A stretch of 25,588 bases of DNA from an uncultured bacterium (GCA_900550295.1 URRM01000016.1:1-25588); one strand, 5' to 3'; shown: positions 14,883-23,268, counted from the first letter of the stretch. The notes: generated by a model from the sequence alone, not told the origin. Program-made: numbers and translations.

Positions 14883-14913
14883 AAAAGAGGATATTTTAAA
14901 ATGTCCTCTTTTT
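14883..14913 (+). terminator. Rho-independent terminator of the 50-residue gene
   Basis: AAAAGAGGA-T-ATTTT pairs with AAAAT-G-TCCTCTTTT (a T.G wobble) with almost no loop, and the T-run ends at 14913. The -35 box of the next promoter starts 2 bp later. Strong. Confidence 0.8.
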
Positions 14914-14914
14914 A

Positions 14915-14944
14915 TTGACAATATTAGCTTACGTGTGTTATAAT
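14915..14944 (+). promoter_or_regulatory. strong promoter of the pilin-like gene
   Basis: A perfect TTGACA (14915-14920), an 18-bp spacer, then a perfect TATAAT (14939-14944) preceded by TGT (extended -10). The start codon is 46 bp away and has AAAGAGG at 14975-14981, so this mRNA has a normal leader. Confidence 0.88.
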
Positions 14945-14990
14945 AGTAAACAGTTTTTAATACAAAAGTTCAAAAAAGAGGTTTAAATAG

Positions 14991-15791
14991 ATGAATTTTA
15001 ACTTAAAAAAATCTGCATTTACTTTGGCAGAAACACTTATCGTAATTGGGATTATCGGTGTAATTGCATCGTTAACAATTCCATCACTTTCAAATGAAAC
15101 AAACTCAAAAGAAGCCGTTACAAAATTGAAAAAAACACAAGCAATATTGGAAGATGCTTACGGTCGTGCAGAAGCACAATATGGTCCTTTGAGCGATTGG
15201 ACAACAGTTGATACAAAAACCTTTACACAAAGAATGACAGGCTCAATGAAATTAAGTAAAGTTTGTTCTACAACAGCAGCAGATACAGGCTGTTTTGGTA
15301 CTTTAGCAACAGCAAACTTCTTAAAACCTTCTGATGGTACAACAGCAGCAGCGCTTTCTGCTGTTACAACCGGCAAAGTTATTTTGTCTGATGAATCAGC
15401 AATAGCTTTCTATATTGAAGATGCAAATTGCAGCAAAGATGTTACAGGTGGAAATGCTTCATTACCTGATTTACAAAAAGTTTGCGGTTCTGTAACAGTT
15501 GATATTAACGGTCCAAGTAAAGGTAAATCTCTTTGGGGGAAAGACTTGTTTGCATTCTATATTACAAAACACGGTTTATACCCTGTAGGTATGGATGGTG
15601 ACACAAAAGCTAAGTTTATTGATAACTGTACTAAAAAAGTTCCTGATAATGGTGTAGGTACAGGTTGTACAGCTTGGGTTGTAACTAACGGTAATATGGA
15701 TTACGCAGATGTAAACAAGGATACAGCTAAATGTTTGAAGGGTAACACTTCTGCAGTACTTGGTTGGACTTCACAAACATCTTGCAGATAA
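14991..15791 (+). CDS. type IV pilin-like protein (pseudopilin, class III signal)
   Basis: 266 residues. The leader MNFNLKKSA is followed by FTLAETLIVIGIIGVIASLTIP: cleavage is expected after A9, with F at +1 and E at +5, and alanine replaces the usual glycine at -1. The hydrophobic helix covers about 10-30. The rest is a soluble domain, with many Thr, Ala and Lys and seven or so cysteines that could form disulfides, and a C-terminal Cys-Arg end. It would be a surface or secretion-system filament subunit. Melainabacteria-type genomes carry many paralogs of this kind. Strong promoter and ribosome site; monocistronic, ending in the terminator at 15826-15859. Confidence 0.85.
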   Translation: MNFNLKKSAFTLAETLIVIGIIGVIASLTIPSLSNETNSKEAVTKLKKTQAILEDAYGRAEAQYGPLSDWTTVDTKTFTQRMTGSMKLSKVCSTTAADTGCFGTLATANFLKPSDGTTAAALSAVTTGKVILSDESAIAFYIEDANCSKDVTGGNASLPDLQKVCGSVTVDINGPSKGKSLWGKDLFAFYITKHGLYPVGMDGDTKAKFIDNCTKKVPDNGVGTGCTAWVVTNGNMDYADVNKDTAKCLKGNTSAVLGWTSQTSCR

Positions 15792-15797
15792 TATAAT

Positions 15798-16682
15798 CTA
15801 AAAGATAAAACAATCATTTGAGATGGCTGACTCAATTCCGATAGGAATAGTCAGCTTTTCTCTTGCGTGAGTTATCTTTAATCCGCTTATAGCAGGCACT
15901 TTAAGCTCCTGGACAATCTCTTTTTGAAGACTATTTAGCCATTCATCGTTATCAATATCTAAGAATTCGCCAAAAACAATACCTGAGATGTTTTTGCGGA
16001 ATTCTTCAATGTTTAATAGTTGAGTAAACATTTTATCCAGTTTATAAACTGGCTCATTTAAGTCTTCTGCAAAGAATATAAATTTTTGATTAGGTATAAA
16101 ATCAAGTCCACAAAGCGATACAAGGGTTGCCAAGTTTCCGCCGAAAGTTATTCCTGATGCTTTACCCTCTTTTAAAATTGTTTGAGCTTTTATCTCTTGT
16201 TTTTCAGTCGTAGCAACTGTTTTGAAGAAATTATCAATTGTAAATTTGTCTTTGCTTTTAATTCCGAAATCACCGTTAATCATAGGCGCAGAGTATGTTA
16301 TAAGTCCCGAATGCTTTAATAACATTGCTGAAAGTCCTGTTATGTCTGAATATCCGGCAAATATTTTTGGGTTTTGTTTTATTAAATTGTAGTCAATTTT
16401 ATTGATTAACCTAATAGCTCCGTAACCGCCTCTTAAAGCTATTATTGCGTTTATTCCCTTGTCTTTAAATGCGTTATGTAAGTCTTCAAGACGTTCATTA
16501 TCGGTTCCAGCAAGGTATTTATTTGTTTTTAGAACATTTTTGCCCCATTTTACATTATAACCTAAGCTTTTTAGATAGGCGGTCGCTCTTAATAAATTTT
16601 CATCACTCTCAACTCCGCCAGAAGGTGCTATAATGCTTATTGTATCGCCTTTTTCTAATTTTTTAGGTTTAATTAAATTCAT
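15798..16682 (-). CDS. LD-carboxypeptidase (MccF/LdcA family, peptidase S66)
   Basis: 294 residues from the chosen start MNLIKPKKLEKGDTI at 16682; an ORF reaching 16724 would run into the dnaX start region. The fold's Ser-Glu-His triad can be placed: S112 in AGYSDITGL, E206 or E210 in FFAEDLNEPVY, and H272 in GLKITHAREK. GGYGAIR at 85-91 and TFGGNLATL at 179-187 are further family segments. It trims the terminal D-Ala from tetrapeptides in peptidoglycan recycling, or degrades microcin-like compounds (MccF). Convergent with the pilin-like gene, whose terminator lies inside its 3' end; divergent from dnaX. Confidence 0.87.
   Translation of the reverse strand: MNLIKPKKLEKGDTISIIAPSGGVESDENLLRATAYLKSLGYNVKWGKNVLKTNKYLAGTDNERLEDLHNAFKDKGINAIIALRGGYGAIRLINKIDYNLIKQNPKIFAGYSDITGLSAMLLKHSGLITYSAPMINGDFGIKSKDKFTIDNFFKTVATTEKQEIKAQTILKEGKASGITFGGNLATLVSLCGLDFIPNQKFIFFAEDLNEPVYKLDKMFTQLLNIEEFRKNISGIVFGEFLDIDNDEWLNSLQKEIVQELKVPAISGLKITHAREKLTIPIGIESAISNDCFIF
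15826..15859 (+). terminator. terminator of the pilin-like gene inside the ldcA coding end
   Basis: GCTGACT (15826-15832) with AGTCAGC (15849-15855) and inner ATTCC/GGAAT form a stem with a 4-base loop and a 2-base bulge, then TTTTC on the plus strand. It falls within the last codons of the convergent carboxypeptidase gene. Confidence 0.65.
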
Positions 16683-16710
16683 AATACTTCTCATAACCTC
16701 ATTCTTAATA

Positions 16711-16722
16711 TATAATAATAAC
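16711..16722 (+). promoter_or_regulatory. -10 box adjoining the dnaX start (predicted leaderless)
   Basis: A perfect TATAAT (16711-16716), then 6 nt, then ATG at 16723. A weak -35, TTCTCA, sits 17 bp upstream. The expected transcription start coincides with the A of the ATG. No Shine-Dalgarno is present. Confidence 0.55.
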
Positions 16723-18702
16723 ATGAACGAAAAATATATACCGTTATATAGAAAATATAGACCACAAACTTTAGAAGAAATTGTCGGACAAGCACACGTA
16801 AAAAAGGCTCTTACAAACGCTATTGAGCTTAATAAGGTTGCTCACGCATACTTGTTTACAGGTCCAAGAGGTACCGGTAAGACTTCAACAGCAAGGATTC
16901 TGGCGAAATCTTTAAACTGCGTTGAAGGTCCAACCATTCATCCTTGTGGCAAATGCCCTAGCTGTCTTGATATTATTAATTCAACTCCTATTGATGTAAT
17001 AGAAATTGATGCGGCAAGTAACCGTTCAGTAAACGATGCACAAAATATTTTAGAAAAAATTCAATATGCGCCGGTTAACGGCAAGTACAAGATTTACATT
17101 ATCGACGAAGTTCATATGCTTACAACACAAGCGTTTAATGCGCTTTTAAAGACCTTGGAAGAACCACCGGAAAATGTAGTGTTCATCTTGGCTACGACAG
17201 AGGTTCACAAGGTTCTTGACACTATTAAAAGCCGTTGTCAAAGATTTGATTTTAAACGTATAACAACAGAAGATATCGTTAATCATTTAAAATACGTTGC
17301 AAAGCAAGAAAATATTAATATTGAAGACGATGCGTTGTTGACAATTGCAAAAAATGCAGCAGGTGGAATGCGTGATAGTTTGGCACTTTTAGACCAGTTG
17401 AGTGTTTTAGATACAGATCACGCAATAACTACAGAAGATATCAATATGCTTTTAGGACGTTTGTCGTTCGATGTATTGAACCGTCTATCTCAATGTATAA
17501 TTCATTCTCAGCCAAATGATGCTATAGAAATTTTTAATGACATCTATAATTCAGGCAATGAACCAACACAAATTTTATTGAATTTATTGAACTATTTTAA
17601 AAATATGCTTATTGTCAAGAATTGCAAGTCAGAACTTGTTTTAGAGCTTACTCAAACAACTGAAAGTCAAGCCAAGACACTTAAAGAGCAAGCCAATGAG
17701 CTTGAAACTCAACAAATAGTATTTCTTATAGATAAAATTCAACATTACATTCAAGAACTTAAAATGACTACAAATCAACATTTGTGGCTGGAAGTTGCAA
17801 TGATTGATTTGGCAAATTTAGCAGAAAATTCAAAATTTATAGAATTACAAAACAGAATTTCAAGACTGGAAGGCGGCGAAGTTCAGCAAGAAGTGGTGGT
17901 TCACAATTATAAAACTCCACCTGCTCCGGTGCAAAAACCGTCAATGAAACCTGCCATTGCTCCATCACATACACCTGTTGTAAGCGAAGTTCAGCACGTT
18001 GCTCAAGAGGTTAAAGAGGAGCCTAAACCGCAAGTATATTATCAAACAGCGGCACAACCGAAACAAATGCCTCAAATTGAAGAGCCTAAAGTACAAGAGA
18101 TTGCCGAAACTCCTCAAGAAGCTTTTCCTGCCGTTAATACAAGTGGTTATGAACATGCAGATTTGGTTACTATGTGGCACGAATTACTTGCAAATATTAC
18201 AAGTACACCGACAAGGGAATTATTGAAACAACTGGGTAAACCTATTGAAATTACGCCTGAAAATGTTGTTATTGCTATAAAACAAGAGATATTTGTTAAA
18301 CAATGGAGTGAAGAAACTAAAAAGAAGACTATTGTTGATGCCGTAGATAAGTTATTTAGTCAAAAAGGCTCAAATGTTGTAATTCGCCAACCTTTGCCTT
18401 CAGATGCTCAAGTAAATATTGCATCTACGCCAAAACAATTGGTTGCAAAGCCAGCTTCAAAATCTGAACCTGTTGCTCAAGACAGTTCAAATGAAGAACC
18501 ATTGCCTCAAAAAAAGCCAGAGCAAGAAGTTTCAATGACAACAAAAGTTGATGTTGAAAAGCCGACTTCTGATCCAGATATGGTAGAACTTGTTGAGGTT
18601 GAAGTTCCTGATGAAAAGACAGAAAGTAAGATTGAGAGTGAAACAGTATCTGATCAGGTTCGTATGGTTAAAGATTTGTTTGAAGGCAAAATTGTAGAAT
18701 AA
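16723..18702 (+). CDS. dnaX: DNA polymerase III subunit tau/gamma
   Basis: 659 residues; the start at 16723 is MNEKYIPLYRKYRPQTLEE, the family's usual opening. It is the ATPase of the clamp loader, and in tau form links polymerase and helicase. Walker A GPRGTGKTS at 47-55; zinc module cysteines C66, C75, C78 and C81; Walker B DEVH at 128-131; sensor 1/SRC at 170-172. The clamp-loader domains end near 370. A long Pro/Gln/Glu-rich linker (about 400-490) leads to a further folded domain (about 505-575, WHELLANITS, ITPENVVIAI), then an acidic tail. No clear A/T-rich slippery site for a gamma product was identified. Divergent from the carboxypeptidase. Confidence 0.97.
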   Translation: MNEKYIPLYRKYRPQTLEEIVGQAHVKKALTNAIELNKVAHAYLFTGPRGTGKTSTARILAKSLNCVEGPTIHPCGKCPSCLDIINSTPIDVIEIDAASNRSVNDAQNILEKIQYAPVNGKYKIYIIDEVHMLTTQAFNALLKTLEEPPENVVFILATTEVHKVLDTIKSRCQRFDFKRITTEDIVNHLKYVAKQENINIEDDALLTIAKNAAGGMRDSLALLDQLSVLDTDHAITTEDINMLLGRLSFDVLNRLSQCIIHSQPNDAIEIFNDIYNSGNEPTQILLNLLNYFKNMLIVKNCKSELVLELTQTTESQAKTLKEQANELETQQIVFLIDKIQHYIQELKMTTNQHLWLEVAMIDLANLAENSKFIELQNRISRLEGGEVQQEVVVHNYKTPPAPVQKPSMKPAIAPSHTPVVSEVQHVAQEVKEEPKPQVYYQTAAQPKQMPQIEEPKVQEIAETPQEAFPAVNTSGYEHADLVTMWHELLANITSTPTRELLKQLGKPIEITPENVVIAIKQEIFVKQWSEETKKKTIVDAVDKLFSQKGSNVVIRQPLPSDAQVNIASTPKQLVAKPASKSEPVAQDSSNEEPLPQKKPEQEVSMTTKVDVEKPTSDPDMVELVEVEVPDEKTESKIESETVSDQVRMVKDLFEGKIVE

Positions 18703-18734
18703 TTAAATATTCTTAATATTTTAGAAAAAAGTGT

Positions 18735-18967
18735 TATCATTTAATTCGGCAAGGGTATATAAGTTATATAACCATTCTTTTTCTTTATTCCCTATAACTT
18801 ACCTTACCATACTCCTTTATCATGTTACGAGCCGAAATATCGGCTGATTTTCATATAAAAAGTCCATAGTTTAAAATTAAAGATTTATAAGTTTGTCGTC
18901 AAAACGATAAGAGCTTCAGATAGGCATTAAAATTCTTGTGTACCGATTTCGCTTATCTGAAGTTTTT
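18735..18967 (+). ncRNA. candidate structured RNA downstream of dnaX
   Basis: A 263-bp gene-free gap holds an extended -10 (TGTTATCAT, TATCAT at 18735-18740). Several complementary segments follow: TTCGGC (18745-18750) with GCCGAA (18831-18836), AAGTTATA (18761-18768) with TATAACTT (18793-18800), and AGCCGA (18830-18835) with TCGGCT (18840-18845, alternative to the first). The region closes with a 12-bp stem at 18914-18962 and a T-run. The alternative pairings of GCCGA could be a switch. No known family (SRP RNA, tmRNA, 6S) could be matched by eye. It may simply be the dnaX 3' untranslated region. Confidence 0.35.
18914..18967 (+). terminator. long-loop terminator after dnaX
   Basis: CTTCAGATAGGC (18914-18925) pairs with GCTTATCTGAAG (18951-18962): 12 bp with one G.T wobble, a 25-nt loop, then TTTTT. 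It ends at the stop codon of the convergent YhcH gene. Confidence 0.65.
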
Positions 18968-19424
18968 ATATGCTTATTTTTACAACTGCTTTTTTTACGT
19001 AAGACGGTGTGTTCATTGCTATTTGAGGCATATGGACATCTTGTGGATAAAGTATAATAAAATCGTTTTCATTCATATTTATGAATTGATAATTATCGTT
19101 GGCAACAGCAAGAAATTCAAGGTCTTTAGACTCATCATAAGTTTCTGTTGTTTGGTAATTGTCTATTTCACCGACTCCGATTCGTTCTGTTCCTTTGATC
19201 ATAAACTGAATGTCGATATATTTTTTGTGAGCTTCCCATTTACCTTGAGTTTCAGGTTTTGAGGTGTAATCTTGAACATTAACATAAACATCATCGCCCA
19301 AAATGTCGTAACGTCCATTATCAAAGACTTTTAAGTCGTTTTTCTCAAGATATTCCAATGCTAATTTTATCTTGTTTGATAAATTATAATAATTTTTCGT
19401 ATATTTTAATGAGTTTTTTATCAT
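18966..19424 (-). CDS. YhcH/YjgK/YiaL family protein (DUF386)
   Basis: 152 residues from the start MIKNSLKYTKNYY at 19424. This is a beta-barrel, cupin-like family linked to sialic acid and other sugar catabolism. Segments typical of the family: VNVQDYTSKPETQGKWEAHKK (the W-E-A-H stretch), YIDIQFMIKGTERIGV, and a late DFIILYPQDVHMPQIA with the conserved P-x-D-x-H-x-P. H71 or so and the last His may bind metal. A longer ORF up to 19565 is antisense to the GIY-YIG gene and is rejected. TATACT ends 6 nt before the ATG, so the mRNA is probably leaderless. No sugar genes adjoin, so the substrate is open. Confidence 0.87.
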   Translation of the reverse strand: MIKNSLKYTKNYYNLSNKIKLALEYLEKNDLKVFDNGRYDILGDDVYVNVQDYTSKPETQGKWEAHKKYIDIQFMIKGTERIGVGEIDNYQTTETYDESKDLEFLAVANDNYQFINMNENDFIILYPQDVHMPQIAMNTPSYVKKAVVKISI

Positions 19425-19447
19425 AGTTTTAGTATAACATAATTTGT
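19425..19447. promoter_or_regulatory. compact divergent promoter between yhcH and the GIY-YIG gene
   Basis: Only 23 bp separate the two start codons. Minus strand: TATACT (19436-19431) 6 nt before ATG. Plus strand: TATAAC (19433-19438) or TAACAT (19435-19440), 9 or 7 nt before ATG. The two -10 boxes overlap and each -35 must fall inside the other gene, so the two should compete for polymerase. Confidence 0.45.
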
Positions 19448-19768
19448 ATGAATAAGAAAAAATATTACACTTATTTATTGCTGACAGAAAGAAATACTTA
19501 CTATTGCGGTTATACAGATGATATTGAGCATCGTTACATAAAGCATATTTCCGGTACAGGTGCAAAATACACTCGTGCCAATAAACCTCTAAACATTGCG
19601 TATTTAGCTGAATTTAAGACAAAATCAGAGGCAATGAAAGAAGAGTGCAGAATTAAAAAACTAACCAGAGATGAAAAAGAAGAACTGGTGAAAAACTTTA
19701 AAAACGTGCGTTTAAGACGTCTTGTTAAAGGTATTTTGTTGGAAGCTCAAGAACTTCAATGCGCTTAA
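19448..19768 (+). CDS. GIY-YIG nuclease superfamily protein (UPF0213/YhbQ-like)
   Basis: 106 residues, the usual size for the stand-alone YhbQ-like group. The N-terminal YYTYLLLTERNTYYCGYTDD gives the two Tyr strands, followed by R29 (IEHRYIKH), the GTGAKYTRANKPL loop and the conserved Glu in SEAMKEECRIKKLT. Some members are linked to DNA repair, but most are uncharacterised. No ribosome site. Its stop codon shares TTAA with the stop of the convergent gene at 19765. Confidence 0.87.
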   Translation: MNKKKYYTYLLLTERNTYYCGYTDDIEHRYIKHISGTGAKYTRANKPLNIAYLAEFKTKSEAMKEECRIKKLTRDEKEELVKNFKNVRLRRLVKGILLEAQELQCA

Positions 19769-21018
19769 GGTCTTCTTATAGCTTCGTCAAGTCCGGTTAA
19801 TTTACCGCCTTTAACTTTGTATAGCGGAATATACTTATGAACCTTGTCACTTCTGCTTTCGCTTGTAGTGTCATCTTGCTTTAGTTGTTTATATTCTTTT
19901 TTTATTTCTTTAACTTCTTCTTTGTATCGTTTTTTAAGTTCTTTTTTATGTTGCCTTTCAGCTTTTTTTTGGGCTTTTTTTTGATCTTTTTCATAAGCTT
20001 CTGCCAATTTAGCTTCTGCTTCAACACTTTCAGGATCTATAATGCCGTCTTGTATAACTTTTAAGCCAATGGTGCTAACTTCAATGTTGTTATCCATTGC
20101 GCTTTCAAGTCTGGATTGTTCACCTCGTACGTCAATACTCCAAATTCCAAGGCATCTTGGCGGATTGCCGGCATAAGCATATGCCGCAACAAGGATTCTG
20201 TCAGGATTTTGAACAGAAAATCCAAGCGGATAAATGTCCCAACGAAGTTCTTTTATATCCATATCCTTTGTTGTACGCCAATAATAGCGAATAGCTTCTC
20301 TGATTTCAGGAATTCTGATTGTTTTTTTACTCAAAAAATCGTATACAAGAAGTTCTGTCTGCCAAATACCGTCTTCAACATTACCTGTCTTTTCTTTTGC
20401 AACTACGTATCTCATATCTGCTGAAAAGTCAACGGGAGTAATAGTTCGGAAGATTCCATATTCAATTAATGTTCTGTCTGTAGAAAATATAGGTTTAGGA
20501 TCTTTTGCCGCTAAATTAGCACTTTTAACCTTGTCAACATCTGTTTGACCTTGTCTAAGCGGAACTATGTATACATCGCAATCTGTAGATTTTGTTTTTG
20601 TGTAATAACTTACAATAGGTTGAATCATCATTGAAACATCAGGTGCAATCAATGGTGCCGGAAGTTCTTGTTTTTCGTGAAACAGGCTTCGATGAAGGTT
20701 TAATTCAGGACTTCCGGGTGGATTGTTATATCGTACTAAAATGTAGTGTGGTTGAGGAATATAAACCATTTTACTATCTTCAACCTTTTTTATGTACTCA
20801 CCTGAACCTTGAGATTTATCCTTTGCCATAGACTCTTTTTCGTACTCTTGTACAGTCATATAGCCAGATTTAGGCATTAAGCTCTTTTCGTAATTCTCTT
20901 TAGCCTCCTGTTGGTGAACTTTGCTACGATAGTCCCACTCGTTATTATTCAACGCAAAGCAACAAGAAACTCCGATGATTTGAAGTCCTATAATTCCAGT
21001 TAAAACCTTGCGTAGCAT
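19765..21018 (-). CDS. unknown exported protein in a two-component operon
   Basis: 417 residues from the ATG at 21018; an upstream ATG at 21027 adds three residues and overlaps the regulator's end. The N-terminus MLRKVLTGIIGLQIIGVSCCFA looks like a Sec signal; cleavage after CFA is likely, and a lipobox reading is weaker. The body (about 95-320) is a beta-rich domain of no family I recognise (VYIVPLRQGQTDVDKV, RWDIYPLGFSVQNPDRILVAA). Residues about 330-395 are a Lys/Glu-rich helix (KKAERQHKKELKKRYK). The end is YKVKGGKLTGLDEAIRRP. Being last in the kinase-regulator operon, it may be the output or a sensing partner. That is inferred from context only. Confidence 0.6.
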   Translation of the reverse strand: MLRKVLTGIIGLQIIGVSCCFALNNNEWDYRSKVHQQEAKENYEKSLMPKSGYMTVQEYEKESMAKDKSQGSGEYIKKVEDSKMVYIPQPHYILVRYNNPPGSPELNLHRSLFHEKQELPAPLIAPDVSMMIQPIVSYYTKTKSTDCDVYIVPLRQGQTDVDKVKSANLAAKDPKPIFSTDRTLIEYGIFRTITPVDFSADMRYVVAKEKTGNVEDGIWQTELLVYDFLSKKTIRIPEIREAIRYYWRTTKDMDIKELRWDIYPLGFSVQNPDRILVAAYAYAGNPPRCLGIWSIDVRGEQSRLESAMDNNIEVSTIGLKVIQDGIIDPESVEAEAKLAEAYEKDQKKAQKKAERQHKKELKKRYKEEVKEIKKEYKQLKQDDTTSESRSDKVHKYIPLYKVKGGKLTGLDEAIRRP

Positions 21019-21019
21019 A

Positions 21020-21694
21020 TTAAACAAGCCCTTGTGTCATTGCAATATTAACGGCTTTTGTACGTTTTGTTACGCATAATTTCTGTAAAATACTATGTAC
21101 GTGTGCTTTTGCTGTTGATTTTGATATAAAACAACGGTCAGCAATTTGAGGGTTTGAAAGTCCTTCAACCATAAGAGAAAGAATTTCCATTTCTCTTTCT
21201 GTAAGTCCGTAAAGGTTTTTGCCGTCTTTATAATTGATTTCACCTGTAGCTACGCCGGTTGGTTTGTTTGTACGTTGAATGTTTGATAAAACTATGCGTG
21301 CAATTTGCGGATCTAGCCAACCTGAACCTTCTGATACAGATTTAATAGCTCTTTCTGTTTGTTCAGCATTAGCACCTTTCATAATATAACCGTTGGCTCC
21401 GGCCTCAAATGCAGAAAGAACGTCATCTTCACTATCTCTGGAAGTAAACATTAAAACCTTTATTTCAGGGTTAGTTTCCTTTATTCTTTTTGTTGCTTCA
21501 ATACCGTCAATTGTTGGTAAACCAATGTCCATCAATACAACGTCAGGAAGAAGTGCTCTGGTTTTTTCAACACCTTCCAAACCGTCTTCAGCTTCGCCAA
21601 TTAGGTCGATATCACCGATTTTTTCTAGCACTAAAGATAAGCCCATTCGAACCATTAAATGATCTTCTACGATAAGTACTTTTACGTTAGCCAT
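21020..21694 (-). CDS. NarL/FixJ-type response regulator
   Basis: 224 residues. The receiver domain (1-125) has the acidic pair E10/D11, phosphoacceptor D56 in VVLMDIGLP and the conserved Lys in GYIMKGAN. The C-terminal GerE/LuxR HTH (about 160-224) has LTEREMEILSLMVEGLSNPQIA and the recognition helix near KSTAKAHVHSILQKL. It would be phosphorylated by the preceding kinase and bind DNA as a dimer. Its ATG overlaps the kinase stop in TAATG, so the two are translationally coupled. Targets unknown. Confidence 0.92.
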   Translation of the reverse strand: MANVKVLIVEDHLMVRMGLSLVLEKIGDIDLIGEAEDGLEGVEKTRALLPDVVLMDIGLPTIDGIEATKRIKETNPEIKVLMFTSRDSEDDVLSAFEAGANGYIMKGANAEQTERAIKSVSEGSGWLDPQIARIVLSNIQRTNKPTGVATGEINYKDGKNLYGLTEREMEILSLMVEGLSNPQIADRCFISKSTAKAHVHSILQKLCVTKRTKAVNIAMTQGLV

Positions 21695-23262
21695 TATACT
21701 GTAAGCCTTTCTTTACTTGGTGTTGCAACTACATCGGTTAAAATGAATGAGAATTCACTACCTTGATTGATTTTGCTTTCCAGCCAAATTTTACCGCCAT
21801 GAGCTTCAATAATTTGTCTTGAAAGGTACAAGCCTAAGCCTGTGCCTGTTGAACGCTTCTTGCTTGTGCCTTGTGAAAAACGCTTAAACAAGTGAGGGAT
21901 ATCCTCTTTTGGAATACCATTTCCTGTATCTGTAACAGAGAACAAGAAGTCACCTGATTGTTCTTTTGCTATAATTTCAATTTTGCCGTGTGAATTTGTA
22001 TAATTTACAGCATTACCGCACAAATTAGCGATTACTCTACCAATTTCTTGGCGGTCTGCTGTAATTAACAAATCATCATTTGCTTCAAATGTAACCTTAA
22101 AATCAATATCCTTCTTATCAGCCAAAGGTTTCAATTCCTCATAACGTTGCATAATAAGGTCTTTAATGTTAAAGTTACTCTTCACTAATTCAATTTTGCC
22201 TGCATCAAACTTGTACACTGTCAAAAGACTGTTTACAAGTCCCAAAAGTCCTTCGTTATTTGCTTTCATGGTTGATAGCAGCATATGTTGTCTTTCGTTT
22301 AGCTCGCCAACCGTTCCGTCTAAGAAAAAGTCTAGAGTTTGAATTGCTGCCGTAAGTGGGGTTCTCATATCGTGTGTAAGTGTTGCAATGAAATCATCTC
22401 TAAGTCGGTCAGTTTCTTTTTGAACGCTTACATCTCTAATTACGCCAACGAATTTTTGTTGCGGATCGTTGTCGTCTTCTGTTGCAATTAGCGCAAAGCT
22501 AACTTCAACAGGGATATGCTTTTCACTTAATGTATTTACTATGTAGCAATCTCTCATAACTGCTTCACCTTCTTCAATACATTCGTCAAAAATCTCGTTT
22601 AAGTTTTTACCGAAGATCAAGTTTGATAAATTTGTATTCAATAAATGACTTTCTGATAAGCCTGAAAGGTTTTCTGTTGCCGGATTTACTTGCTCAATGT
22701 TGCCTGATTTATCAGTGATAATAATACCGTCAGCACAATAAGTTACGATGCTCTTTAATTGAGAGTGCGTTTTCATTAAGTCAGCTGTTTTTTCAGCAAC
22801 TAAATCTTCCAAGTTATGTGAATATTTTTCTAATTCTTTCTTTGCAACTTCTAATTCGTCAATTTTTTCGTGAAGTTTGTCAAGTAAGTTACTTCTTTCA
22901 ATACCATTTTGAACAGTAATGATTAAATCATCGTTATCCCAAGGTTTTTCAATGTATTTGTACAGACCAATTTCGTTTATTGCTCGAATTGCATTTTCTT
23001 TGTCTGCATAGCCTGTAAGAAGAATTTTACTTACATCCGGATATAATTTTTTTGCCTCAGATAAGAACTCTAAGCCATTCATTTCCGGCATAATAAAGTC
23101 AGAAATGATAATATCAGGTTTGTTTTCCTTTAAAAATTCAACTGCTTCGACAGGGTTGTTGAAAGACTTGCAATTGGAATAACCTTCCAATTTGAAAAGT
23201 GTCTTAAATGCAGATGTAACCATTTGTTCGTCGTCGACGATAAGAATCATACTGTTTTTCAT
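21694..23262 (-). CDS. hybrid sensor histidine kinase, REC-PAS-HisKA-HATPase
   Basis: 522 residues from MKNSMILIVDDEQ at 23262; a longer ORF to 23292 ignores the promoter just upstream. The N-terminal receiver has D10/D11, phosphoacceptor D55 (IIISDFIMPE) and K106 (YIEKPW). A coiled coil covers about 122-167, then a PAS domain (about 168-283: ADGIIITDKSGNIEQVNPAT) with a PAC-like tail. HisKA carries H297 in FIATLTHDMRTPLTA. HATPase_c has the N-box NLCGNAVNYTN, DTGNGI and GTGLGLYLS. No membrane segment, so it is a cytosolic sensor whose input is an upstream kinase and/or the PAS ligand. Promoter: TTGGCA, 17 bp, TATCAT, 6 nt, ATG. Confidence 0.93.
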   Translation of the reverse strand: MKNSMILIVDDEQMVTSAFKTLFKLEGYSNCKSFNNPVEAVEFLKENKPDIIISDFIMPEMNGLEFLSEAKKLYPDVSKILLTGYADKENAIRAINEIGLYKYIEKPWDNDDLIITVQNGIERSNLLDKLHEKIDELEVAKKELEKYSHNLEDLVAEKTADLMKTHSQLKSIVTYCADGIIITDKSGNIEQVNPATENLSGLSESHLLNTNLSNLIFGKNLNEIFDECIEEGEAVMRDCYIVNTLSEKHIPVEVSFALIATEDDNDPQQKFVGVIRDVSVQKETDRLRDDFIATLTHDMRTPLTAAIQTLDFFLDGTVGELNERQHMLLSTMKANNEGLLGLVNSLLTVYKFDAGKIELVKSNFNIKDLIMQRYEELKPLADKKDIDFKVTFEANDDLLITADRQEIGRVIANLCGNAVNYTNSHGKIEIIAKEQSGDFLFSVTDTGNGIPKEDIPHLFKRFSQGTSKKRSTGTGLGLYLSRQIIEAHGGKIWLESKINQGSEFSFILTDVVATPSKERLTV

Positions 23263-23268
23263 AACAAT

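Noticed and set aside
18745..18850. SRP (4.5S) RNA near dnaX
   Set aside because: The GGAA tetraloop region and the AGCAG side of helix 8 are absent.
18936..19262. Plus-strand ORF opposite the YhcH gene
   Set aside because: It lacks a start context and is antisense to a clear family member.
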